Source: Sulfurimonas sp. HSL3-7 (GTDB taxonomy: Bacteria > Campylobacterota > Campylobacteria > Campylobacterales > Sulfurimonadaceae). From it: 64,000 nucleotides of DNA. The DNA lies in assembly GCF_039645985.1 (NCBI RefSeq), contig NZ_CP147919.1, positions 186,001 to 250,000 on the forward strand, read 5' to 3'. Under the pieces are notes generated by a model. That model saw nothing but the letters and a program-made list of their open reading frames with translations, was not told the DNA's origin and ran no database searches. Below are positions 16,948 to 25,646 of this stretch, piece after piece (position 1 is the stretch's first letter; every line of letters begins with the position of its first letter). The position numbers and the translations under genes are program-made.

Positions 16948-18178
16948 TAAGAGATTCCTTGTACAGTGCTATATATTTCTGCGCTACAACAACACTGTCA
17001 AATTCTTTGGCTATCTTCGCTTCAGCATTTTTGGAGAGTTCGTCATAGTCTGGTGTATTGAGGACCCATTCGATCCCATGTGTAAGATCATCGGTATCAA
17101 GGGGTATGGCCAGGTAGCCATTCTTCCGATGCTCTATCATATCACTATTGCCGCCGACATCAAAAGCGACAACCGGGGTGGCACAGGCGAGACTTTCCAT
17201 AATGACATTGGAAAGGTTCTCCTGCAGACTGGGGACGACCATCACATCACATGCGCTATAGAGTGTAGAGAGTGCGACGTCGTCATCCAGATGCCCGATA
17301 TAATGTGCTCTGAAGTCAAACTCCGGAGTGTGTTGAGGTTCACTGTTGCCGAATATGACCAATTCTATATTATTGGCGGAGAGGTTGTGCAAAGCCTGCT
17401 TGAGCTCTATAAATCCCTTGTTTATATCACCTGCCGGGGCCATTGCCCCAAAAAGTACCAGTTTTTTATCTTTTGGCAGGTTCCAGTGTTCTCTTGCCTG
17501 CGCTCTGTCGGAGGGCATGAATGTCTTGGTATCGATTGGGTTTGGCAGGTTTGTCACGCGCTTGTCTTTGAACAGAGTGCTTTCTTTTGCACAACTTTCC
17601 AGCCATCTGCTCAGGGCTACAATCGTCATGTGCGGCATGCGTGAAAATGTTTTCTCTTTCCTTGTAAAAACATACCGGCTCAGATCGTTCTCGCTGTTGC
17701 TTCCAAGTCTTGGACAGGCACCGCAATGTTCCTTATACTTCTCGCACTCCCATTTGACATGGCAACCACCGGTAAAAGCCCAGTTGTCATGAAGCGACCA
17801 GACAATCGGAGCTTTAATACGGGCCAACTCTTCTATTCTGATCATCCCGAAGCCTATCCAGTGCAGATGTACGAGGTCCGGATTGATTTTATTGATATGA
17901 TCGACTACATTTGAAAAGGGGAGCCATGCGGGGGTGAAGAGTGTTTTTGTCCGGTGTCTATAAAATCTGATGGGAAACTGGTCCAATACACGACGGACTT
18001 TATTGATGAGTCTTTGCCGCTTTGTTTTTGACCCGAAAACGGTAGTGTCGTCGCTTATCTTGTTCTGCACCAACATCCGGCTGTTTATCTTGGCATCCAG
18101 TAATGCTCTGTGCAGTCTGTACGCTGCTTTTGCAGCGCCACCTTGAAGATCGGATGTATTTACGATGAGTATTTTCAT
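16937..18178 (-). CDS. Family 4 glycosyltransferase
   Basis: 413 residues, GT-B fold. The N-terminal acceptor domain begins MKILIVNTSDLQGGAAKAAY with HLHWIGFGMI (about 100-109), and WSLHDNWAFTGGCHVKWEC contains a small Cys cluster (C-x-C...CGACPR) typical of the WcaC-like subgroup. The donor domain has VVPSLQENLSNVIMESLACA and the E-x7-E motif used by retaining GT4 enzymes. It probably extends the glycan in this operon. The linkage cannot be inferred. Confidence 0.88.
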   Translation of the reverse strand: MKILIVNTSDLQGGAAKAAYRLHRALLDAKINSRMLVQNKISDDTTVFGSKTKRQRLINKVRRVLDQFPIRFYRHRTKTLFTPAWLPFSNVVDHINKINPDLVHLHWIGFGMIRIEELARIKAPIVWSLHDNWAFTGGCHVKWECEKYKEHCGACPRLGSNSENDLSRYVFTRKEKTFSRMPHMTIVALSRWLESCAKESTLFKDKRVTNLPNPIDTKTFMPSDRAQAREHWNLPKDKKLVLFGAMAPAGDINKGFIELKQALHNLSANNIELVIFGNSEPQHTPEFDFRAHYIGHLDDDVALSTLYSACDVMVVPSLQENLSNVIMESLACATPVVAFDVGGNSDMIEHRKNGYLAIPLDTDDLTHGIEWVLNTPDYDELSKNAEAKIAKEFDSVVVAQKYIALYKESLNER

Positions 18179-19080
18179 TTTTTCTTGTATATCGCTATGA
18201 CAGTATGCCCGTTTGGAAGGAGTTCATCTTTTAATCCTTTGACCAGTACTTTTGAAAAGAGTTCTGCTGCCCTTGCGACAAGTTTGCGTACCAGTGAGTC
18301 ATCCAGGACTTTTGTCTTCAAGAGAGCGGTCTGTATAAATGTACTCAGGCACCATTGCTTGTGGACCTTCTGAACTTTTTCATGATGGATATCTATGACC
18401 TCTAAATTGTATTGTTCGGCAATGAATTTCAAGGTCGTATCACTCCATCTTGTAACATGATGCGGCGGCATGTTCAGGATGCCGTTCGTCACATACTTCA
18501 AGAAAGAGTCTTCACTCGGTACGGCAATAATCAACTTGCCGCCTTTTGTCAAGGCTTTGATCTGAGATTCAATAAAACATTTGGGATCCGACACATGCTC
18601 CAGGACCTGGAAGCTGACAACGACATCAAATGTGCCCGGATGCTTGTCTGCAAAGTCCTGTATCATCTCATTTTCTATCTTGATACCGTTTTGTGCCGCG
18701 ATCTCTTTTGCTTTTTTGCTAAAGTCCAGGCCCGTATAGTCATTGGTCGGAAGATGTTTAGCAAATGCCCCTTTACCGCTTCCTATTTCAAGGACTCTGT
18801 CGGTGGGGGTTATCTGTTTTATCGCCTCTTTAAACTCCTCCTTTTCATCCATATAATACCATTCAAATCGCTGAAGGGCATTATAAAAAGTTTCGTCACC
18901 GGTTAACAATGGCGCGTAATATCGTAGTCGGCAGTTTTGGCATTCGCAATATTTCAGATCCTGATCCAATAAATGGGTAAAGTCCGTACCTGTAAGTTGT
19001 CTGTAGCGTTGTACCAACTTATTATGATCGATCAGTTCCAGCTCTATTACTTTTTCATTCAAACAAAGTGGGCAGCTCAT
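18175..19080 (-). CDS. Class I SAM methyltransferase with N-terminal zinc-binding Cys motif
   Basis: 301 residues. The N-terminus carries CPLC (4-7 region) and CECQNCRL (about 48-55), a treble-clef-like zinc motif found in many surface-sugar methyltransferases. The SAM fold follows: VLEIGSGKGAFAKHL (motif I, about 95-109), GLDFSKKAKEIA, VVSFQVLEHVSDP (about 152-164) and GGKLIIAVPS. It likely O- or C-methylates a nucleotide sugar or glycan in this operon. Four-base overlap with the GT4 gene. Confidence 0.82.
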   Translation of the reverse strand: MSCPLCLNEKVIELELIDHNKLVQRYRQLTGTDFTHLLDQDLKYCECQNCRLRYYAPLLTGDETFYNALQRFEWYYMDEKEEFKEAIKQITPTDRVLEIGSGKGAFAKHLPTNDYTGLDFSKKAKEIAAQNGIKIENEMIQDFADKHPGTFDVVVSFQVLEHVSDPKCFIESQIKALTKGGKLIIAVPSEDSFLKYVTNGILNMPPHHVTRWSDTTLKFIAEQYNLEVIDIHHEKVQKVHKQWCLSTFIQTALLKTKVLDDSLVRKLVARAAELFSKVLVKGLKDELLPNGHTVIAIYKKK

Positions 19081-19979
19081 ATTATCCCTTTGGCGTATTT
19101 TATTGCTTTGTACACAGCTCTTTTGAATAGCGAAGGCTTTAAGCGTTTGTAGTATCTTTCCAAAGCGGCGGTGTTTTCTCTTTTGATCGATATTTCGGAA
19201 GGGAAATCATTATCACAAGTCACGGCAAGTGTGACATCATAGTCACAACTTCCGGCACAATGGGTGCCACTGTCGTCGTGCCCGATGTTTTGGACAAATG
19301 ACTTTTTGGGATGCAGGGAGAGGCCTCCGTTAAAATAAGAAGAGGCATACCAAAAAATTGCCCAGGTATTGATCTTGTGTTGATGATTCAAAACGATATG
19401 CGAATAATAATCGTAGGTATTGTTTATATTGAACTCTTTTACAGTCTTTTTGTCAAACTTCTCCAGGAAGTATGCTGTGTCTTTTTTAAAATAGGCCCAT
19501 CTGTCAGTCCAGGTCGCCCAACCCCAGCATGTTGTAGGCTGAATAAAAAAGTGGTGCTCGATCTTTTCCAGGGGCGGGGTATAGCCGCTTATATGCCAGA
19601 CTTTTTTCTCATCTTTGTAGAACTTCAAAGCTTCGTTCATAAACTGCAGAAAACAGGGGCTCGTAACCAGATCGTCCTCAAGTACAATAATCGTGCCGTA
19701 TTGTTTTACGATCTTTGTCACACCGTCGATGATAGAGTCTGCGAGTCCCCAGTTTTTATCACGTTCTATAATGGTTACTTTTTTAAAGCCGTCTATCGTT
19801 TTAATATAGTCTCTGACCTCTTTCACGCTCTTTTGCGCATCTTCATTCTTCGGGGCATCACTGTATATAAACAGTTCGCTCCGGGCGGCTAACGTATTCT
19901 TCTGCAATGCTTCCACGGTTTGTCGTGTGTGCCAGAGACGGTTATAGACAAAAAGAACGATTGGCGCTAAAGGCATCAT
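19077..19979 (-). CDS. Glycosyltransferase, GT-A fold (GNT-I/sugar transferase-like)
   Basis: About 300 residues from MMPLAPIVLFVYNR; an in-frame ATG seven codons earlier (20000) would overlap the upstream methyltransferase gene, and neither start has a clear ribosome site. Motifs are FVYNRLWHTRQTVEAL, SELFIYSDAPKNED, NWGLADSIIDGV and the metal site VLEDDLVTSPCFLQFM. TTCWGWATWTDRW is the recurrent Trp-rich motif of this family in bacterial glycan clusters. The sugar specificity is unknown. A weak membrane-associated basic C-terminus (RAVYKAIKYAKG) fits the rest of the pathway. Confidence 0.8.
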   Translation of the reverse strand: MMPLAPIVLFVYNRLWHTRQTVEALQKNTLAARSELFIYSDAPKNEDAQKSVKEVRDYIKTIDGFKKVTIIERDKNWGLADSIIDGVTKIVKQYGTIIVLEDDLVTSPCFLQFMNEALKFYKDEKKVWHISGYTPPLEKIEHHFFIQPTTCWGWATWTDRWAYFKKDTAYFLEKFDKKTVKEFNINNTYDYYSHIVLNHQHKINTWAIFWYASSYFNGGLSLHPKKSFVQNIGHDDSGTHCAGSCDYDVTLAVTCDNDFPSEISIKRENTAALERYYKRLKPSLFKRAVYKAIKYAKGII

Positions 19980-19983
19980 ATTG

Positions 19984-20631
19984 TCAGATCTTTTTTGCAT
20001 CTAAGATGATTGATGTGTAGTTTAATTGGCCATTTCTGTTGCGCTGGTCGTACTGTTTTGATCGATGGATCATCCCCTCTTCAGCACACCATTTTTTGGC
20101 GTGAAAATTGTGCTCTTCGTCAAAATATTCCAGCAGTTCCGTCTGAAAACCCGCCTGTTCGAACAGGTCTGCAAGTGTCTTATAGGTATAGAGTACTTTA
20201 TGATCATCGGATCCCGAGCCCGAACCGCCGGCTTTTACCTCGTCGATGTAGTGATGATTGGGATGCAGACCATCCGGAACAGCTATGCGGATATAGCCTC
20301 CCGGTTTCAGGTAGGAGTAACAGTTTTTCGCAGCGGCAATCCCTTCTTCAACCGTCAGGTGCTCCCAGACATGTTCGGCGAGAATAGCATCGATACTGTT
20401 GTGACGGAAAAAACTGTGCCAGTGGCTTTTGTTGAGGATATTCAAGTACTCGATGTCGGTCGGAATCCAGTTCCTCTCATAGACAGAGGATGCACCGATC
20501 ACAATTTTAATGCCTCCCGGTGTTTTCAACTCTTTTTTAAGCCTTTGGGTCCCCTTGTATGACCTGACCCGCTTAGCAATACGAAAATAAGCCGAATTGA
20601 CCAGAGGTGTTTTTCTGAGAAGATGTTTCAT
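19984..20631 (-). CDS. SAM-dependent methyltransferase-like protein
   Basis: 215 residues. A short basic leader is followed by IKIVIGASSVYERNWIPTDIEYLNI. In place of a classical glycine-rich motif I it has the pattern seen in sugar-cluster methyltransferases: AILAEHVWEHLTVEEG (about 85-100) and LKPGGYIRIAVPDGLH. HNFHAKKWCAEEGMI near the C-terminus is also common in this subgroup. It shares one base with the next gene upstream. Probably modifies a glycan; the acceptor is unknown. Confidence 0.75.
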   Translation of the reverse strand: MKHLLRKTPLVNSAYFRIAKRVRSYKGTQRLKKELKTPGGIKIVIGASSVYERNWIPTDIEYLNILNKSHWHSFFRHNSIDAILAEHVWEHLTVEEGIAAAKNCYSYLKPGGYIRIAVPDGLHPNHHYIDEVKAGGSGSGSDDHKVLYTYKTLADLFEQAGFQTELLEYFDEEHNFHAKKWCAEEGMIHRSKQYDQRNRNGQLNYTSIILDAKKI

Positions 20632-21281
20632 TATAAGCCTAATACATTATCATCCCGGTAAAAAACCGTTGTGCATTTTTTGAAAAAAACAGCGGGGGCG
20701 ATACCCCAGAAATCTATCCGTCTGAAGCCCTGATCCTTCAGGAAATCAAGCCCCTCCCTGTATGCATCCCTTTCGGAATCGTCAAGAACGATGACCCCGT
20801 TGCTGCCAAGAGCCTGTAGAGCGTTTTTGATACAGTTGACCCTCTCACGTCCATCGACAATTACAATATCAAATTCAGTCTTCAGGTTCGTTGCAAATTT
20901 GGCATACTTGCTGTCATCGTTTATTGCCTGATAGTTTAGGGAGACATTGTCCGGCATGGTATGTGAAATCTTATCATACCAGAATCTGTCATGCTCCACC
21001 GACACAACTGTCTTGACCCTGCCTGCGTACCATAACGTGGAGTTGCCCGAACCAAACTCAAAAATCCGCATCGTGCTGTTCAACCGCGCTTCGATAAAAT
21101 CGATAAAGGGATATGTAACCCAGGGGAGCGGTCGGCCTCTGCCGTCCACCGGCATTTTGCGGATAAAAGAGTCAACCCAGCCGATATCTTTCAGATAGCC
21201 CTGTATGCTCATGGAACAGGTGAGTTTGGTCAGGCTCGGGTGCTGCAGCAGCGTTAAGACCTTACTGATCTTTGTAAGCAA
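20631..21281 (-). CDS. Class I SAM methyltransferase-fold protein
   Basis: 216 residues with a Rossmann methyltransferase core: MRIFEFGSGNSTLWYAGRVK (motif I), VVSVEHDRFWYDKI (acidic end of beta2), FDIVIVDGRERVNC and VIVLDDSERDAY. It resembles FkbM/TylF-distant proteins found in polysaccharide loci. It has no signal peptide. Its start overlaps the 3' end of the flippase gene by 20 bases. Substrate unknown. Confidence 0.7.
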   Translation of the reverse strand: MLTKISKVLTLLQHPSLTKLTCSMSIQGYLKDIGWVDSFIRKMPVDGRGRPLPWVTYPFIDFIEARLNSTMRIFEFGSGNSTLWYAGRVKTVVSVEHDRFWYDKISHTMPDNVSLNYQAINDDSKYAKFATNLKTEFDIVIVDGRERVNCIKNALQALGSNGVIVLDDSERDAYREGLDFLKDQGFRRIDFWGIAPAVFFKKCTTVFYRDDNVLGL

Positions 21282-22581
21282 AAAATTTCCTTATGTTGAG
21301 GGTATTGAGCTTCATATAAAAAACGGCTCGTGTCTTTGGATTAAAAAAATCGAATAGAAATCCAGCCACACCGTAACTGATAAGCGTTGCATATGCCGCC
21401 CCGATGATACCGAACTCTTTGATAAGAAGCAGGTTTAAAATGATGTTTGTCAGCATACCGTAAAAAGTCCGGTAAAAGGCTAGTTTCTGAAGCTCTTCAA
21501 CGATAAACCACTTGCTGCTGGCAACACCCAGAAAGACAAATACTCCGGTCCAAATATGAACGATCAGAACCGAAGCGGATGGATGGAAAGGGCTCCCGTA
21601 TAGCATGTCGATCAGCCAATCCGAGAAAAATGACATCGGCAATGCAATGGCTATCGCGATCCAGACCATCAGGTCAAACAGCTTCTGAAGTCTCGCATAA
21701 TAGAGCGTTTCGCTCTGTTTTTTGGCATGGATAACGGCCGGAAAGATCGAAGCTGCGATCACCGTCGGTATAAAGTACCAGGCTTCGCTTATCCGGACAG
21801 CAGCGGCATATTGTCCGACAGCTTCATTTCCCAACATCGTTTTGATCATCACCTGATCGACTTTTGTATAGACTGCGACAACGATACCGCTAAGTATTAA
21901 AGGCCAGCTCTCTTTCAAAAGGGTGACCGCAACACCGCTGTTGAATGTCCATTGTCCAACGGATAGATGGTTAAGCCTATAGATATAGATGAATCCAAGC
22001 GCCAAAACAATACTGTCAAACAAGACGACAAAGGCGAACGCGATCAGTGGGGCCGCTTTGAGTATCAATACTATTTTGACAATGGAGGATACGCTCAGGG
22101 AGATGATGTTGGCATAAACAACATATCTGCTTAATACCCTGCTTTGAAAGTAAATGTCAATGACATTGAAACTTTGAAAAAGCATGGCAGAGGCGATGAT
22201 GAAGATTAGCGTAGCGGTATAGGTGTCGATCGATACGAGGTTGATCGCAAGCGCCAAAAAGAGCAGAACAAGCACGCCCCCGATGATCTTGAGCAAAAAG
22301 GCGGTACCCAAAAGGAGGTCCCGCTGTGTCTCGTCTTTGACAAGTTTGCGGACAATGATGTTGTCAAGGCCCAGGGCAGCTACAGCGCTGAAAAGACCCA
22401 CAAAGGCTCCAGCATAAGAGAGCAACCCGAACTGCTCGGGTCCGAGATACCTGGCGATCCAGACTCCGATTAAAAGCCCGGCGGCCATCCGAAGGATTTT
22501 TTCTCCAAAAAGCCATGAAGTGTTCTTGAAGTATTTCATAAAACCTTGATGGCTTTTGAGGGCTTTAAGTTTTGCAATCAT
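21262..22581 (-). CDS. Wzx-type oligosaccharide flippase
   Basis: 439 residues with about twelve membrane helices, a MOP-superfamily polysaccharide transporter. The start is typical: NTSWLFGEKILRMAAGLLIGVWIARYLGPEQFG. It would move the undecaprenyl-linked glycan to the periplasmic face for PglB or a ligase. It is the first gene of the minus-strand glycan operon. Campylobacter uses the ABC flippase PglK at this step, so a Wzx-type protein next to PglB is a notable variant. The ~160 AT-rich bases upstream probably hold the promoter. Confidence 0.85.
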   Translation of the reverse strand: MIAKLKALKSHQGFMKYFKNTSWLFGEKILRMAAGLLIGVWIARYLGPEQFGLLSYAGAFVGLFSAVAALGLDNIIVRKLVKDETQRDLLLGTAFLLKIIGGVLVLLFLALAINLVSIDTYTATLIFIIASAMLFQSFNVIDIYFQSRVLSRYVVYANIISLSVSSIVKIVLILKAAPLIAFAFVVLFDSIVLALGFIYIYRLNHLSVGQWTFNSGVAVTLLKESWPLILSGIVVAVYTKVDQVMIKTMLGNEAVGQYAAAVRISEAWYFIPTVIAASIFPAVIHAKKQSETLYYARLQKLFDLMVWIAIAIALPMSFFSDWLIDMLYGSPFHPSASVLIVHIWTGVFVFLGVASSKWFIVEELQKLAFYRTFYGMLTNIILNLLLIKEFGIIGAAYATLISYGVAGFLFDFFNPKTRAVFYMKLNTLNIRKFFAYKDQ

Positions 22582-22741
22582 GGTTACGATACTTGTCGCT
22601 GATTCAATTTGATCGGTCTCTTTTTATTCTAAAGTATGTCTGAGTGAAGATTATTTGTCTATACATTAGGTTTTCGAATAATCTTTTATATTTTAGCGTA
22701 ATAAAAATAATGACTTTAGGCTTTAATCTGTTATGGATAGC

Positions 22742-23941
22742 TCAGAACTGCTGCTTCAAGATCAACCGCACATAGGTTGTATTATCTTTACCTGCATAGT
22801 CGATCTTCTCCCAGCGCAGGTAGGCGGAGGTGTTGACACTGAAATTCTGACGGAGGTGGGCGTAGGTGGAAAAGAAATCGCCGTCGGGGAGATCTGCATA
22901 ACGGGTCTTTGTCAGCCAGATCGCCAGTTCGGTCGTGCCGAAACTGTACGGGTGGAGGAGGTTATAGGCGCTCTTTAGCGACCAGGTTTCGGGGCGGTTG
23001 TTCTTGCGGCCGTTGGCGACCATGGAGGAGGTGTAGACTTTGCTCAGACCACCGTAACCGTTGTTGATGCCGCTCTGGCCCCTGTTCTTCGAGTAGCTCA
23101 ACTGCAGGTCGAGCCCGGCGTAATCCATGCTGGCCTTGTAAGCGGCCAGGTCGACATCGTCGCCGCCGATGGCACTGGAGGTATCGGCATTCGAATCGAT
23201 GCCGCCGTTGGTATAGGTCCTGATGTATTGGATGCCGAAGCAGACCAGGGCGGTGTCAAAAAGCAGCCGCCGGTATTCGTACTGCAGGTAGAGCGAGTCA
23301 TAGAGGTTTGGTGCAAGGTAGTAGTAGACCTGAAGCCAGTTTGCATCGTTGAGGTAGTAGCTTCCCCCGATGAAATAGAGACCGTGTACAATGGGGCCGC
23401 TCGCGCTTTCCTTGCGGTAGACCGCAGAGGTGTTGCTTCGGATAGCGTTGATCGCGGCAGCGATAAGGGTGAGTTCATTGACCCGGTTGTAGGTGATGCT
23501 GGCACCTGTTGCACCCCACGGGACGATGCGGGTCGGGTCCTCGTTGAAGAGCGGGGTGTTGAAGGTCTGTGCGCCGAGACGGAAATAGGTAGTCGGGTTC
23601 TGATAGTAGAGATTGCCCTGTGACAGGGTGTTGAGGTGCAGCGAGGGCTTGTCGTTGTTAAAGAGCAGAAGCCGTTCGGGGTTTTTCGTGTTGCCGAGTG
23701 CATGCGAACCGCTGTATTCGAGTTCCATTCCAAAACGGTAGAAAAGGTGTGATTTGTAGCCCAGACTGCCGCCGAGTGCCGTTGCATAGGCGTCATTGAC
23801 CTGCCCGGGCTGATCGATAATGTAGGTGTAGAGTTGCAGGTCCCCGCGGAAGTTTCTCCGGTCGGTCAGTGATTTCTCATCGGCAGTATCTGCCCAGAGA
23901 GAAAGGGGTATGAGAAAAAGGAAAAGAGTTCTAGACCACAT
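22742..23941 (-). CDS. Outer-membrane porin, OprD-like beta-barrel
   Basis: 399 residues. A short signal peptide (MWSRTLFLFLIPLSLWA, cleavage about 17-18) is followed by many alternating beta-strands rich in Tyr/Asn/Gly and a C-terminal strand ending in YVRLILKQQF. The terminal Phe is the usual BAM recognition signal. Length and aromatic girdles (YGGLSKVYTSS, YLRWEKIDY) fit an 18-strand OprD-family channel for small solutes. Its start overlaps the end of the CitE-like gene by 11 bases, so they are probably co-transcribed. Confidence 0.75.
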   Translation of the reverse strand: MWSRTLFLFLIPLSLWADTADEKSLTDRRNFRGDLQLYTYIIDQPGQVNDAYATALGGSLGYKSHLFYRFGMELEYSGSHALGNTKNPERLLLFNNDKPSLHLNTLSQGNLYYQNPTTYFRLGAQTFNTPLFNEDPTRIVPWGATGASITYNRVNELTLIAAAINAIRSNTSAVYRKESASGPIVHGLYFIGGSYYLNDANWLQVYYYLAPNLYDSLYLQYEYRRLLFDTALVCFGIQYIRTYTNGGIDSNADTSSAIGGDDVDLAAYKASMDYAGLDLQLSYSKNRGQSGINNGYGGLSKVYTSSMVANGRKNNRPETWSLKSAYNLLHPYSFGTTELAIWLTKTRYADLPDGDFFSTYAHLRQNFSVNTSAYLRWEKIDYAGKDNTTYVRLILKQQF

Positions 23942-24827
23942 CGAAATATTCGGCCCGTTTTAGGATCCGTTCGGCCCACGGACTCTGCGTTTTCGCCTCG
24001 CCCATCCTGCCGCCCAGGTTCATGACCCCATCTTTTCGTGAAAGGAGGGCCTTGGCTTCGCGGAGCTCATCTTCAGTGACGCGGTAGAGCTCGTTCATCG
24101 GCGCAATCTGGCGGGGGTGGATGATGGTCTTGGAGACGAACCCGTTTTCGAGCTCTTCTTTGATCTCCTCCTCGAACCCGGTCTTGTCGGAGAAGTCCGG
24201 AAAGACCGGGGCACTGATGTCGAAACCGTACGGTTTGAAGGTCGCCAGGATATTGGCGATCACCTGGGACGGGACGAGCATATCGTAGAGCGACTTTCCG
24301 ATCACGCGTCTGAGGCCGAGCTGGCGAAGCATGTCTTCGGCGCCGAAACGGATACAGACGATCTGTTCCCGGTAGGGGAGCAGCATCTCGCGCAGTTTTT
24401 GAAGCTTTTGCGTGTCAAAGAGCTCTTCGCTTTCGATGGAGGGCATGAAGAAATGAGTAAAGGGTGAAACGGAAAGGGGGAAGAGTGAAAGGTACTCTTC
24501 CGCATTGCCCATGCCAAATTTTGGGAGGATGAAACCGTCGATCTTCTCAATATGCTTTTGCACCAAAAAAGTTTCAAGCATCGCCGTGTCTTGCGGGCGG
24601 ATAAATCTGAGGAGCTTATTCTCTTTAATACCGGCAAGTGTACCGGGCAGATTATTGAGTGCATCCGGCCGATCTGTTTCGGCAAGGCCGTCTTCAAAGT
24701 CGATGACCACCGAACGAAGATCGGGGTACTTTTCGCCCGAGAGTATCGTTTCAAGGTCTTTATGCGAGGCGGGGACAAAGAGGGTCCCGCCGAGTGCAAT
24801 GGCAGGAAGAGGTTTCGGGGTGGCCAT
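23931..24827 (-). CDS. HpcH/HpaI-family (CitE-like) aldolase/lyase
   Basis: 298 residues, TIM-barrel CitE superfamily: GGTLFVPASHKDLETIL near the N-terminus, the metal/acyl-CoA region SVVIDFEDGLAETDR (about 39-53, with Asp-Glu-Asp), RFIRPQDT, a catalytic acidic loop IDGFILPKFG, and CIRFGAEDML (about 156-165). Members cleave or form acyl-CoA hydroxy acids (citryl-, malyl- or methylmalyl-CoA type). No citrate lyase partners (CitD/CitF) are near, so the true substrate is open. Gene order puts it upstream of and coupled to the porin gene. Confidence 0.8.
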   Translation of the reverse strand: MATPKPLPAIALGGTLFVPASHKDLETILSGEKYPDLRSVVIDFEDGLAETDRPDALNNLPGTLAGIKENKLLRFIRPQDTAMLETFLVQKHIEKIDGFILPKFGMGNAEEYLSLFPLSVSPFTHFFMPSIESEELFDTQKLQKLREMLLPYREQIVCIRFGAEDMLRQLGLRRVIGKSLYDMLVPSQVIANILATFKPYGFDISAPVFPDFSDKTGFEEEIKEELENGFVSKTIIHPRQIAPMNELYRVTEDELREAKALLSRKDGVMNLGGRMGEAKTQSPWAERILKRAEYFDVV

Positions 24828-24916
24828 GGGCGATCTTTAAAGTCGTTACACTGAATTTTTGGATGGGGTTAGCATAAAGTCTTTTGTGTAAAATTACGCT
24901 TATTAAAGGTCGCAGA

Positions 24917-25156
24917 ATGAGAATAATAGCTATTTTACTAACCACAGGGCTAGCCCTTTTGGCGGAAGAGAACGGTGTCAAAGAGGGGATCGAGACAGGG
25001 ATCGGGAAGTATCGAAGCGACTCCTGCGACAATGCCAGAGAGAAGGTCCGTGCCAAGTACGAGATCATCAAAATGGACCCGGGGTGCCGCTGTTTTATCA
25101 ACGACGCGCACCGCTGGGAATGCGACATCGAGTTCACCTACAAAAAAGAGAAGTAG
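24917..25156 (+). CDS. Small Cys-containing exported protein
   Basis: 79 residues from ATG 24917, chosen because AAAGG lies 8-12 bases ahead; an earlier in-frame ATG at 24884 would bury it. MRIIAILLTTGLALLAEE is a signal peptide. The mature part holds four Cys (SCDNAREKV, CRCFINDAHRWECDIEF) spaced like two disulfides or a small metal site, and ends in lysines. Probably periplasmic. Family not recognised; no link to neighbours is evident. Confidence 0.6.
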   Translation: MRIIAILLTTGLALLAEENGVKEGIETGIGKYRSDSCDNAREKVRAKYEIIKMDPGCRCFINDAHRWECDIEFTYKKEK

Positions 25157-25189
25157 CTTCAGCGTATCTTGCTCCAAATGAAGGCTCTC

Positions 25190-25282
25190 CACGCAGAAGA
25201 GCCAACAGCTCACTACAGCGAACAACTAAATTGTGAGTCGTGCAGCAGTGCGCTTTCGGTCTGAGTTTGGCACGAACTACTT
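25190..25282. repeat. Intergenic structured repeat, copy B
   Basis: Bases 25192-25235 are identical to 9090-9133, and the similarity continues to about 25280 (GAGTCGTGCAGCAGTGCGC). It contains hairpin GAGC-CAACA-GCTC, a CTCAC/GTGAG pair spanning 19 bases, and CAA-CTAAA-TTG. Like the other copies it lies between convergent genes. No coding potential is seen. Confidence 0.65.
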
Positions 25283-25319
25283 CTCTTTGTCCTTATTTGG
25301 GATGTGTTTGACATCAAGG

Positions 25320-25556
25320 TCACGGCCGGTGCGAGCCGTCGCAGTAGGGAAGCTCTTTTGAACGCCCACAGCGGCAGAGGAGAACCTCTTCGGGCCTGTC
25401 AAGCGTGAACTTGATCGGTTTACCGCCCTTTTTGACATGGGTGCCGTCGCAGTAGGGAAAAGTGTCGGCGTGGCCGCAGGTGCAGTAGGCGTATTTGAAA
25501 CCGGCCTCGAGGCTGGCTTTCAGCGGTTCATTGATAAAGTGTGTTTTCTCGGGCAT
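25320..25556 (-). CDS. Double CDGSH iron-sulfur domain protein
   Basis: 78 residues from ATG 25556, preceded by AAGGAG. Two CDGSH-type [2Fe-2S] motifs are complete: CTCGHADTFPYCDGTH (about 25-40) and CRCGRSKELPYCDGSH (about 61-76), each C-x-C-x(n)-C-D-G-x-H. Tandem mini-CDGSH proteins of this size are known in bacteria and bind two redox-active clusters with 3Cys-1His ligation. Cellular role is unclear: electron transfer or cluster handling. Cytosolic. Confidence 0.88.
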   Translation of the reverse strand: MPEKTHFINEPLKASLEAGFKYAYCTCGHADTFPYCDGTHVKKGGKPIKFTLDRPEEVLLCRCGRSKELPYCDGSHRP

Positions 25557-25634
25557 AGTACTCTCCTTAGCGCAAAAGCGGAACAATCTCTCCATTGTAA
25601 CAGAATGCCGTGCGCCAATAATGCGATATTTTAC

Positions 25635-25640
25635 TATAAT
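25635..25640 (+). promoter_or_regulatory. -10 box placed for a leaderless start
   Basis: A perfect TATAAT ends six bases before the ATG at 25647, so transcription would begin at or within a base or two of the start codon. No ribosome site is present. The same spacing occurs at the DUF134 gene near 57.7 kb. Confidence 0.5.
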
Positions 25641-25646
25641 ACGCTC

